A stretch of 64,000 nt of DNA from Phorcus lineatus. Taxonomy: Eukaryota; Mollusca; Gastropoda; Trochida; Trochidae. The position numbers were made by a program, and so were the translations under genes. The DNA lies in contig OV121081.1 in assembly GCA_921293015.1 (NCBI GenBank), positions 27,407,158 to 27,471,157 of the forward strand, read 5' to 3'. The notes under the pieces were generated by a model. The model was not told the origin of the DNA, searched no databases, and saw nothing but the letters and a program-made list of their open reading frames with translations. Numbering within the stretch: the first letter of the stretch is position 1; each line of letters opens with the position of its first letter. Of this stretch, positions 49,899-60,400 are shown piece by piece.

Positions 49899-52800
49899 AT
49901 GTTTGACGTCGCCGTGGGGAATCAATGTTTACTTTGCAAATTTTTTTGGCACTGGCGTCTCTTCGATTCTTCCCAAAGCTCTGAGGTAAGTTGTTTTAGA
50001 ACTTTTATGCATATTTTGTATCATTGGAATTTAACACAATTTACGCACTTTTGATTTATGATCATCGTTACGATAAATAGTCAAGGCCTAGATCTCCTCT
50101 CATAGAGGAGGATGTGATACAAAATTAGAAGTAAATAGACTACTGCTGTATGTCCTATAGAATTATATAACAGCCAATTTACTATCTTAGTTTTCTTTTT
50201 AGACATTTTTAGTTATTTCATATCCATTTGACCAACATTATGATTGCTAGGCAGTTTTGTTGTCGCCGGCTCGGCTCCGAAAACACGGTCAAACTCCTTA
50301 CAGTGTTACCGCATAGCATTTCTTGCTTGGTGACGCATCGTCTGTCACAAGTGCTGCACGGAGTTTGAAAAGTATTTCAATCAGCTGTTTGCGAGTTCAC
50401 CGAGTGCAGGCTTTGTGTTTGACATTCAGTTCCATTGTTTATTAGATGGATGCAGTACGTCTTTTAAACCTAACTATTTATAATATTTGAATAAATGATT
50501 CTTTATCTCGCGGGTAATGGCTTTACACTGTGATAATATTACAAAATATATTTCTTTGTGTTTCATATAAACAATGCAAACATGTTGGTGAAGTTAAAAT
50601 CATTTAGTAGATAACCAGCAGTAAGTGAAGGTGAATAATAAATCTAAATGAATAAACGTGAGGAAACGTCGATGAATGTCAAGATGGCGAAACCGCATTA
50701 GTGGTGGTTTGCCGTTTTTCAAGGGAAGTAACTCCAAAGTCGAATCCAGTATGCAGAGCTATCGGTTTGTTTACGTATTCGCGCTCGCGTGGTCGGGAGG
50801 TATGTTGTCTCAAAGCTTTGACGCATTTTTTTTTTTGAAAATCAATAAATAAACAGGTACGTTCCGATAATTGTTAGTTTGTCAAAGAATATCGGCTTCA
50901 TATTAAAAGACTGTAGTGTACGTGGACCCACTGACTTCATATGCATATCATTTAATATTAAACTGGAAGTCAAAACGTGGTCAACACTAGTATAAGAAAA
51001 ATACTAATGAACAGGTGCCCTTAAGTTTTATTTTTTTAAATTAATTTAAACATTTTCTTCCTGTCGTTATAAATATTTTCCCATCAACATTTAAGAAGGA
51101 AGATCTGCATCTTTTGGACTAGGCTTGTATGAATTAGATTCTAATATTTATGTTTTAGTGTAATATTTCAAATGTGGGCCCTCTGTTGTCAATCTCCTAT
51201 AAGCGACAAACTAAGAGGGCCCACATTTTAAAAACCCATGAAATCATGTACTGATATTAATTAACAGATTTTAATCTTGATGTTTTTGTGTAATATTTCA
51301 AATGTGGTCCCTCTTGTCACTCTACTATAAAGAAAAAAAATAGGGGGACCACATTTAAAAAAAGCATCAAATCATGATGTAAATAGAGAAAATATGAATT
51401 CTAAAATGTTGAGAATTTTAAAATTTTTTTTTGATTTTGAGGGGAACAAAACTGTTAAATTAATCGAATTTAAGAAAACAAGAAAGGGATTTGAGAACTT
51501 ATATTAAATGATTAGTTCGATGAAATCTTACCTGCTTGATTTTATTGAGATATTTCCATCAACAATTAAAAAATCCTTCACTGCATTTTCTTATATAATG
51601 GGGAACACTGTAATCTTGATGTTTTTGTGTAATATTTCAAATGTGGTCCCTCTTGTCATTCTACTATAAAGAAAAAAAATAGGGGGACCACATTTTAAAA
51701 AAGCATCAAATCATGATGTCAATAGAGAAAATATGAATTCTAAAATGTTGAGAATTTTAAATTATTATTTTTGATTTTGAGGGGAACAAAACTGTTAAAT
51801 TAATTGAATTTAAGAAAACAAGAAAGGTATTTGAGAACTTATATTAAATGATTAGTTCGATGAAATCTTACCTGCTTGATTTTATTGAGATATTTCCATC
51901 AACAATTAAAAAATCCTTCACTGCATTTTCTTATATAATGGGGAACACTGTAATCTTGATGTTTTTGTGTAATATTTCAAATGTGGTCCCTCTTGTCACT
52001 CTACTATAAAGAAAAAAAATAGGGGGACCACATTTAAAAAAAGCATCAAATCATGATGCCAATAGAGAAAATATGAATTCTAAAATGTTGAGAATTTTAA
52101 ATTATTATTTTTGATTTTGAGGGGAACAAAACTGTTAAATTAATTGATTTTAAGAAAACAAGAAAGGTATTTGAGAACTTATATTATATGATTAGTTCGA
52201 TGAAATCTTACCTGCTTGATTTTATTGAGATATTTCCATCAACAATTAAAAAATCCTTCACTGCATTTTCTTATATAATGGGGAACACTGGTATTTATAA
52301 ACAGCTAGTGCGTTTTGTTTAATATCTTAAATGTGGGCCCTCTTTTATCAGTCACCTACATGCCACAAAATAAGGGGGCCCACAATTTTAAAAACTATAA
52401 AATCATGATTTTGATACAGAAAATGTGGATTCTAACATGTTAAGATATAAAAAAAATTATTTTCATATTGAGGGGAACAAAACAATTAAATCAATTGAAT
52501 TTTAAGAAAACATGATAGCATGGTGTTGGATTTTATTGAGATGTTTCCATCAACACTTTAAAAAGTCCTGAACTGCATTTTCTTTTACACTGGTAGAAAC
52601 AGATTCTGATGGTTTTTGTTTCATATTTGAAATGTGGGCGAACTTTTGTCTAGTCTCAATCGTAGATGGAAACCACGCTCCATCGCAACTTTGTCCTGAC
52701 CTTGTATCAAATGCATCAACCAATGAACGTACACGGATGATCCATGATCCCTGACCTGACCTTCTTTTGACCAATGAGAAAGCCCTGCTCGTTGCTATGG

Positions 52801-54480
52801 CTGTGTACACGATCGTCCTTCTCTCAGTCGGCCAAAAATAACTTGGATCCACATTACTTCGTAGAATAGTTCCCATAGTGTACTTATTTATTTAAATAAT
52901 GTCGTACTTGATCCTCAAATACAATGTGGGGGCATTACATAATACGTTTAAAGTTATTAAGCTTCAAAAACTGTCTCGTAAGAAATGTGGTCCCCCTCGT
53001 TACGGCCTCTATAAGGAGCGAAAGAAGGGGGACCACATTTGAGATAATCTTATCTTGATGGGAAATAATCATGAAAATTATTTACACCAAAAAGGAATTC
53101 CTTAGTAATATTTTATGAAAAGATCGGCAAATTAGAATCATAGATATCGGACTTTACAGCAGGGATTCGAAACCAAATTGGTTAGCTTCTAGATGAACCG
53201 CACGAGTTATTTCCCTTGCAAAAGGGCCAACCACCACTAATGCGGTTTCGCCTGTCAAGATATTTCAAATATATACAGCCGTGACGGGTAAAGATACGCG
53301 GAGGGTAAAGATACGCACTCGCACAAAACTTAAAGAGCCACTCCGTGAGTTGCTGGAGTCATATATGCCAAACTTAATTAATGGTGTCATTTGATCGCGA
53401 AGTATCGACTGTTACCAAAATGACACATTTGAAAGCATATTGGTTTTTCACAGTGACAATATGAAGGTAGAAAGTCGCAATTCTGATCGAAAACCGGACA
53501 GTGGCGCGCGTCAAATAGTCAAACGTAATTTTGGAAAGTTATCTAAGACATCCAGGAGGGCAGTTTGGAGTTGATGGTGTTTGTTAGGTTATATAACTAG
53601 TATCCATGTATATTGGATGTGATATCTACACCTCGGTACATTTATAAGGCTGATTCTAGATTTTCATGGAAAACCAGTATTTGTCATATATATGTCTTTT
53701 GGACATGAAAAGTGAAGATGTTTTGATTTTATATCACAACATATGACATTTAACTTCGTATCAAAGGTAAATAATATGTTATGAAAATCACGGAGTGGCT
53801 CTTTAACCTAGTAAATCAGATGAGTGTTAGCTTTTAATTGATTTATGTCTATGAATCTTTAGGCAATTAAGATGATATTATGAAGTTTTTGAAAAGGTTA
53901 AAACGATTTTATGTTGATTATTGGCACAAAACTGGGAAAAACTGACAAAATTCCTAGCTAACATGTAGTCAAATTGTGTTGTCAGTATTATGAAATACTC
54001 AATTTCCTTTTCTTTTCTTGGGCTGCTCGAGGTAGACGAGGCGGAGGACCGGAGAGGCAGGGAAGAGTAAGACAGCCAACATGAATCTTAGTGTTCTAGC
54101 TTGCTCCATCTACACAGGGGAACTCATCTTACTCTCAGGTACCCACTAATGATAAATATTATGTGTGATGAACGCTTAAAGCTTTATATGTATATATAAG
54201 CAGAATTAAAACTAACTGAGATAATTGAAAGGATACAACATGATATATTTAGATAATAAAAAATAGGCTCCATACATAAAACCATCGATTTACAGTGTTT
54301 TATTTATTATATGGAACGGTTTATTCTGTTTATCATTATTTTCATTTTTATTTTACAGAACGTTCCTTGACTACTGAACAGTGCTGTGAAGAAACATGTA
54401 CAATGAAGCGAGAACAATGAAGAAACGCGTTTCCCTTATATATTCTAAGGCTGAATAAACAATTTTGTATAGTTTATCCC
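49899..54480 (+). CDS. Small three-exon transcription unit inside the DNA element
   Basis: Exon 1 runs from ATG 49899, 29 codons open in phase 0 (MFDVAVGNQCLLCKF...), to the donor GAG|GTAAGT at 49985/49986. Intron 1 is about 4.05 kb and hosts two younger mobile elements. After a pyrimidine-rich tract the first AG leads to exon 2 at 54032, adding VDEAEDRRGREE and a stop at 54070, 41 residues in all. A second ATG at 54081 opens a frame that crosses the exon 2 donor (CTCAG|GTACCC, 54138/54139) and the acceptor TTTTACAG (54358). It ends at 54420: 39 residues with TEQCCEETCTMKREQ. AATAAA follows at 54455. The splice logic is good but the peptides match nothing I know. It may be a captured host gene fragment or a non-coding RNA. 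Confidence 0.4.
49986..50676. other. Intron 1, left part
   Basis: GT donor then A+T-rich sequence. A C+G-richer patch at 50255-50440 has no clear frame. Confidence 0.4.
50686..53252. mobile_element. 2.57-kb DNA transposon with 9-bp target duplication (Mutator-like)
   Basis: Terminal inverted repeats of about 49 bp start GGCGAAACCGCATTAGTGG (50686 onward; complement ending 53252), with a handful of mismatches. The 9-mer TGTCAAGAT is duplicated exactly at 50677-50685 and 53253-53261. Nine-base duplications are the hallmark of the Mutator superfamily. No transposase frame is seen; the 108-codon minus frame at 52550-52876 has no known domain. The body is largely hairpin-bearing repeats. Confidence 0.78.
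51150..53045. repeat. Repeated hairpins and 340-bp tandem repeats
   Basis: Three near-identical units of 339-340 bp start at 51272, 51611 and 51951. Diverged relatives lie at about 51150, 52320 and 52983. Each contains a hairpin with arms AAATGTGG(G/T)CCC.. and ..GGG(C/A)CCACATT(T), for example 51170-51184 with 51214-51228 (15 of 15 pairs) and 51300-51314 with 51342-51356. A partial left arm without a partner is at 52630. Where the left arm has T the right arm has A, and where it has G the right has C. Confidence 0.85.
53334..53802. mobile_element. 469-bp TTAA-flanked MITE
   Basis: Perfect 15-bp termini AGAGCCACTCCGTGA (53334-53348) and its complement (53788-53802) are flanked by TTAA at 53330-53333 and 53803-53806. 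TTAA duplication points to a piggyBac- or Kolobok-type transposase acting in trans. There is no coding capacity. Diverged relatives occur at 4.6-5.0, 24.7 and perhaps 35.3 kb. Confidence 0.82.
54455..54460 (+). terminator. Poly(A) signal of the small transcription unit
   Basis: AATAAA 35 bp after the second frame's stop, followed within 25 bp by TTTTGTATAGTTT. Confidence 0.5.
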
Positions 54481-54819
54481 TGTCTGTTTTTTTACCTTGT
54501 AATAGTATGGCTAATCCGAATATTCCATTACCATATTTGTTATAATAGAAACTCGACGCCTTTAATTCGCAATCTTGACTCCATGTTCAATAATTAGAAA
54601 AATTCTGAGTGCGAAGAGAATGTGCATATTTCACTACCCACCATTCGTTTTTATTAGTGACCACCGTCTATTAAAACAAATATGGTACGTGCAGCCTAAC
54701 AAAGTATTCCTTTAAACTTCCAGTGTTATTTGGAAGTCGTGTGCGTTGTAGGAACGTTATTGTAAGGTCGCGTTAAAGTCCATACTTTCGTTGTTGGGAC
54801 GTTCCGAGGATGTATCATG

Positions 54820-55134
54820 CTGATGTCTCTGAGACGTAAAGGTAACGTTGTAACAATGTTCTCACAACGTAATTTTGTTATCTAGGGAAATACCACGTTG
54901 TGACAACGTGTCTGGGAGTCTACAAAATAACGTTGTGACAACGTTAGGAATTAACCTTAGGACAACGTAAATAAGAACGTCGTTACAACGTCGCCACGAC
55001 GTCTTATTTAGGTAGAAATACCACGTTGTCACAACGTGAACGGGAGTCTACAAAATCACGTTGTCACAACGTCATGAATCTACGTTATTACAACGTAAAG
55101 TGGACGTTGTGACAACGTCATTACAACGTAGATT
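54820..55134. repeat. Right subterminal palindromic repeats
   Basis: Dense ACGTTGTGACAACGT-type palindromes, mirroring the left subterminal region. They probably serve transposase recognition or give the end a foldback structure. Confidence 0.75.
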
Positions 55135-55147
55135 TGTTAGCTGGGAT

Positions 55148-56366
55148 TACTCCAAAGGCTGGAAAAAGTATTCACATCTAACAAATCAATTATTGAGTTG
55201 ATCAGCAGATCTCTTTCGAGGCGTGTCTTTTCGCAGTACATAAAAACATGTTTTACAATATCATAAACAAATGTGCGACATATACACTCTTTTGATTGAA
55301 TACGTAATGTGCTGATTTGTACCAAGTTGGCAATGGAATGAAATAGATCAGGATTTAGGAGAGACATTTGCCAGAGTCTATGTACATTTTGATTCCGTAC
55401 TGAAAGATATCTATGATGGTTTTCTCTTGCAGTTAAATAGTTGTATGCAAGTACATTTTCAGCATCATTTATGGTTTTTGTCACATGGGAATTCCACTTA
55501 AATTTACAAGGAAAACTAGAAGACGTAATGTATGCATTAACATAATTTGTCAAGTCATATTTATATGTTAACAGTAGCATATGGTAGATCGGTGATTTTG
55601 CACTTTTAGCTTCTCTCTCATGTTGTGAGTCAAGTAGGAATTGACTAATTCTGTAGTTTAAGATATTCTTGAATACAAAGTCTAAAGTACTTCTGCATAA
55701 TTTACCGAGGAATATGAGACATCGTTTTGCAATGTAGGCTTGGACTGATATTAAGTCTAAACAATCTCGTGCAACAAAAGATGAAGAATATTTAGATAAA
55801 CCCTGAATGGTTTTACAAAAATAGGATTGACTCTTTTCAAGCATATCATATTCTTTTGATGTTAGTTTACACCACAATTCACAAGCAAAAAGGGCACATG
55901 GTAACATAACTCTGTTCCAGATTCCAGAGGATGATACGGGGTTAAGACCGCCAAAAAACAAACCACAGCAACGATTTGTATTTACTAACATTCTGAGTTT
56001 ATCACATGCTTTTTGAGTACGTACTAAATTTGATGTTACAGTCGATATATACAGGCCAGCATACACAATATGATCATTTTGAGCTATCAATTTGTCACCA
56101 ATGCAGAGTGATGGACATGTATGTTTTTGTGCGTTACCAAACAACATAAAAACACTTTTATTGGCATTATACTTAAGATGCCATTTACAAGAGTAGTCAT
56201 AACATACATTCAGTGCACATTGTAAACTATCTATGGCTCCACTTACAATAGTGGTATCATCTGCTAGTAAGATGCCTGGTACGTTACCCCACGGTAAACA
56301 TAAGCCTTGTTGTAATGTTTCAAGGGAATACAAAAGGTCATTAATATACAATGAGAATAACACATA
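55148..56366 (-). pseudogene. LINE reverse transcriptase, 5'-truncated
   Basis: The minus frame begins inside the reverse transcriptase palm. VLFSLYINDL is followed by the catalytic LLADDTTIVS (a (F/Y)ADD variant). The thumb and a long C-terminal region end with CICRTFVYDIVKHVFMYCEK, a C..C..H..C arrangement usual for CR1/Jockey-like elements. Everything before motif VLFSLYINDL is missing: endonuclease, ORF1 and half the polymerase. The frame is intact up to the DNA element at 55145 and resumes at 48827. At the 5' junction a 21-bp inverted copy of flanking sequence (56359-56379 against 56447-56467) suggests template switching on integration. Subfamily uncertain. Confidence 0.82.
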
Positions 56367-56446
56367 TAGCATGTTCGTTAAACAGATTTTCTGTCTCTGC
56401 TTTAACTAAACATGCTGAGAATTGTATCCTAGATTCCATTGAGGTA

Positions 56447-57184
56447 AACGAACATGCTATATGTGTTCAAAAATACGAAGAGATTGATGAGTTCATGTCG
56501 GACCTGATTTCAAGTATCTGCAGTGACAGTGAAACAGACATCCAAGATAAACTTTTGGAAATATGGAAGAATGACACAATTAGGGAGGAAAATAAAAGTG
56601 TGAAATTATGGATGAAAAAAGAAAACTGGCTGATGAAACAACCATCAACTACATCTTCTAATGTGCAGAAAAAGAAAAAGAAAAGACCCTCAAAGAAAGG
56701 CCACAATCAACTTCTTAAAAACAGGGTCCAAAAGGATGGGACGAAACACGACAGAACAACGCCCCCACCATTTGAGGGGGAGGAAAATTTGGAACAATTC
56801 CCAAATATAAACCTACAGTCGGAGGGGTCCCTAACTGTAGAGGACTTGAGTCAATCTGAGGACTTATTATTATCATCATCCGAGGTCTTTCACCAATCCA
56901 ACACAACTTTATCAAGTGCGGGGGAGGACTCAACTGTATCACAATCGGGAGGGAGAAGTAATGACAATTTATCAACACCATCCCAGAACACCCTTTCAAA
57001 AAGCTTCTGGAGTAAATTCAATTTTATCAAAAGAATTTCTTCAAAAGACGCTAAAACATATACTCCTAGAAATTACATGTATAAAGGTCATGTCACTGGT
57101 GCGATTGAAACAAAAGATCAATTGATGGACTGGGACAGACCGGGAAGAAGCTACCATAATGACTCAATTCTTAATCCCTCGTAA
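56447..57184 (+). pseudogene. Partial frame of the outer element, unknown protein
   Basis: The plus frame (open from 56351) gets its first 31 residues from antisense LINE and the inverted junction, so only the part from VNEHAICV is likely native. Visible features are LLEIWKNDTIREENKSV, then LWMKKENWLMKQ, a basic run QKKKKKRPSKKG, a Ser/acidic middle, and an end YMYKGHVTGAIETKDQ..DRPGRSYH whose codons lie in the terminal inverted repeat. The W..DT..EE..S..W..K..WL pattern reminds me of the region ahead of the reverse transcriptase in some Penelope-like proteins, but I cannot confirm it. It could be a separate ORF1. Confidence 0.4.
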
Positions 57185-57403
57185 ATAGCGCATTGTAAGC
57201 TAATCAAGCTAACCACTTGTCACTTGCTAATCAATCAAAGTCTATTGTACATTGTTACATAGTTAAGCATGTGTACCTATATATTTGCCATGTTGTGAAA
57301 ACTCCACACTGTTGAAAAGACTTGTTATCAAGTCGAAATGCGACGCATCCAGTCATCATTAAAATGATATCTACAGCAAGTGTCGTCTGAAGTATTTTAT
57401 TTT

Positions 57404-57412
<9 letters not shown>
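57059..57412 (+). repeat. Right 355-bp inverted repeat
   Basis: Complement of 48235-48590. Contains the C-terminal codons and stop of the frame above, then the hammerhead-like motif, then (TA)n. Confidence 0.9.
57308..57353 (+). ncRNA. Hammerhead-ribozyme-like motif, right arm
   Basis: Stem I is ACUG (57308-57311) with CAGU (57350-57353). The core UUGAAAA (57312-57318) differs from CUGANGA at C3-to-U and G8-to-A. Stem II is GACUUG/CAAGUC with loop UUAU (57319-57334), six perfect pairs including G10.1-C11.1. GAA follows at 57335-57337. A57338 and U57348 close helix III UGCG-A-CGCA, which is nearly self-complementary. H17 is C57349. C3 and G8 pair in the hammerhead core, so U3-A8 would be a compensated change. 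Activity is untested. Confidence 0.48.
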
Positions 57413-57465
<53 letters not shown>

Positions 57466-57482
57466 TATATATATATATATAT
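57407..57482. repeat. (TA)n microsatellite
   Basis: TA tract at the right edge of the large element, with one ACAC interruption near 57458. Confidence 0.95.
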
Positions 57483-60400
57483 GTTTATTGTTATCGTATT
57501 AAAACATTTTATATATTCACCTTAAGCTTCAAAATTGTGAGTTTGAAACCTCTTTCACTATAGTGTTATCAATTCCTCCAGCCTAACTGACGACAGTCAT
57601 GCACATGGATAATTTATATCCAGTTTGTGAAACAGAAAGTTAATTTATGTGATTTTTGGGTCGTTTTGAAAGGTCTCCTATAAAAGTTTACCTACTTACT
57701 TCCAAACCATTTTGTAGTTTTATTATTCATTTGAAAACGATTTTCATTCTAAGAATTAAATGTTCATATTGAAAATATTGAAGTATCCCCCGAAAGCTTT
57801 TTCATTCCAATTTTGTCTTAAAATATACCAATTTATGATAATGTCTCCTATGTACATGTCACTCATATGTATATTAAGTAAACATTCGGAATGGACTTTG
57901 TAAACAGTAAACGGAAATGGTTATTTACATTAAGAGACAATCAAATCACGTTGTTTATTATGTGTCATTAGAAAAAATGGACACAGGTATGTTAAGAGTG
58001 CCTTTCCCATAAAATACATGATGTGCCTTTAAGCAGGATTTCTGCTTATAGATTTAAATCTTACTAGCCACTGGAGATGCTACAGAGTTACACAGATTAA
58101 TAACTATAAACGACTCTGTATCAATATTGCTCTTACAATGTATGTTTGCAAGGACTATAAAAAAACATATTATCATATTATCTTCATGATCATGTTATTG
58201 ATTAATTATTCTAAAATGTTATCATACTACATACATATATGTGTATTTATAAGGACATTAAGTTTGTTGCTGCATTTATTGCAAAAACTACACTATGAAT
58301 CTATATCTAGATCTATAAATACAATGTGATCAAGAGATGGAAAATGGCATGGATGCAATTAGTGATGATCTAAAGATCATAAAATAACATTGACATTTTT
58401 TTGTCACTTAACTATTCTGGAGCCATTTTTAAAGAATCGTGTTTAAAAGTGGGGGGTAAACTATTGCTATTTCTCAATTCATCAATATTAAGTAGCATTA
58501 TGTAAGAGATATAATATATATTTAAGAAAATTGCAATTCAGTGAAATATCAGTGAGTTTATTCTTAAATGTAGATTCTATCTGTATTCTTATATATGTGA
58601 CATTATCTGGCATTCTTCATAATGACTGGGATGTATTTATCTTACTCTTATAACACAGGGCATTGGCATGCATTGTCTTGTACATGTTTGTATGGAACAA
58701 ACTATGTACCTTATCCTATTATGTAAGAAATTAAACCTGAAAACCATTGAATAGATTAAAAAGAATATTATCACTTTACATCTTAACAGATCATATTATA
58801 TTCTACCTGAGGGTCATGTTTAACATACACGTCCCTGTCATTAAAGCTCAAAATTGATTTGTGAAAATATACTATGTGAATGAAATCCAAGCAGGTTAAG
58901 CAATGTATTAAATCTGTAAGCATGGCCACTTGTGTGAAATAACAGAAGAAAAGATTGGAAAGATTTCTATTTTCAAGTATTAAGGCAGAAAGTTTTATAT
59001 TTTCTGTGGAATTTCTTATGTTAAACTTGTCTGTATTTCATTCGGGACATAATCTTCATATGAAAGTGAAAGTCCGTTCGATAAAGTACACTTCCCTCAG
59101 CGCTTTGAGCATGTCTTAGGACGTGGAAAAGGCGCCATATAAATATCCACATTATTATTATTATTATTATATCCTCTGAATAAGGCAACTGATAATCATG
59201 AAACTGTTCTCTGAAATGTAAACTGGTCATATGACATATGTTATTTAACGATGCCATTACAAAGTTGATAATTATGTTGAAAAGTATGTGACATTCTCTT
59301 TGATACTCTCTGTCCCTGTTTTTCTTATGAATGAAACAAATTAAATGAAAAACATGATCTCTGAACACGATTTTCTGACAAGTTCTAATAAAGTTTAATG
59401 TGGATTAAGATAACTTGGGACACAGAATGGGGTCATTAATTCTAATCCCTTTTTATGATCTTACTGATTATCCTCTTTGAGCAAGAGATTAATAGGACGT
59501 GGAATTCTGAATAACGTAAATAACTTATAATGAATCTTGATACACATAACTTTGTCCTTATTCGAGTATCATGCACCTTATCTAAACAAAATAAATCATG
59601 CTTTCAAAGTGTCAACTTTTTAACATGTAAAGACAGCTTTCAGTCTACAGATATATTGTTGCAACTGTTTGTAAGGTACCTGGTTCATGTGTTATAAATC
59701 ATAATGTATATGCAGACTTTTCGATATGGTTTGATAACACTATCTGTTTAATAAAATATATTTCAATATCAAATATTTGTCGTCTAAATGTAATGTTTCA
59801 AAGAAACCTATAAGCATGTTGTATATGCGCTCAACAACATAAGCTGGAAACTAGAAACCAATGTTGATTACAGAAATGAGATCGTGTGACATAGGTAAAG
59901 ACTGCTGTAAGCTGATAGTGTTAGGAAACTTTAACAGTATTATTCGTAAATTATTTATGAAGTGTGAAAGTCGCAATGAATTATTTGATACAATCTCTGG
60001 CATTACTCAGGTATCAATTTAATGTCAGCAATGATATTTTAGGAGGTCGTGGCAACCATACATAAGAAGATCCTTATTCATTACAAATATATCTTGTTCA
60101 TATTTCATGGCTTTATTATCACGTGAGGAAAAATGAAAATTTTAGAGGATCTGCTTACAGTTTGTAATTAGTGCCAATTGTATTTGTCAAAGATGTATAG
60201 ATGTATTATCATCTGCTGATGCACTGATAGTTTCGCTTGATGTAGACATTTTTTAAATAAGTAAGTAATCTTACATGATCCAGAAGTCGTCTCATGTAAA
60301 CTATTGAAATCGATATGAACATCCTAGCAGAAAAGAAAGTATTAGCAAATTTTCATAATGTAGAAAGCTGGATTCAAAAATGAAAAATTATGTTCACATA

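Larger units (their letters stand above)
48828..55145. mobile_element. 6.3-kb DNA element, TIR CCCAGCTAACA, AT target duplication
   Basis: CCCAGCTAACA at 48828-48838 and TGTTAGCTGGG at 55135-55145 form perfect 11-bp termini. The flanking dinucleotide AT (48826-48827; 55146-55147) is duplicated, and the LINE reading frame is restored when one copy and the element are removed. The subterminal regions are packed with ACGTTGT/ACAACGT words. No transposase is visible, so it is non-autonomous. The 2-bp AT duplication fits ISL2EU-type elements as I recall them, but that is inference. The interior carries a small spliced transcription unit and two further insertions. Confidence 0.75.
48203..57412. 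mobile_element. (TA)n-embedded element with 355-bp inverted ends, hosting nested insertions
   Basis: Inverted repeats 48235-48590 and 57059-57412 match almost base for base. Each holds a hammerhead-like motif and the end of the same open frame (stop at 57184). The outer edges are (TA)n on both sides. By analogy with the fragments at 1.1 and 9.2 kb I assign it to Penelope-like elements with inverted terminal repeats. No reverse transcriptase or GIY-YIG domain of its own survives, so the class is inferred. Almost all of its interior is later insertions: a LINE, and a DNA element within the LINE. Confidence 0.55.

Noticed and set aside
52550..52876. 108-residue minus-strand frame inside the Mutator-like element as its transposase
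   Set aside because: Far too short, with no DDE or zinc-binding motif visible; it includes repeat sequence.
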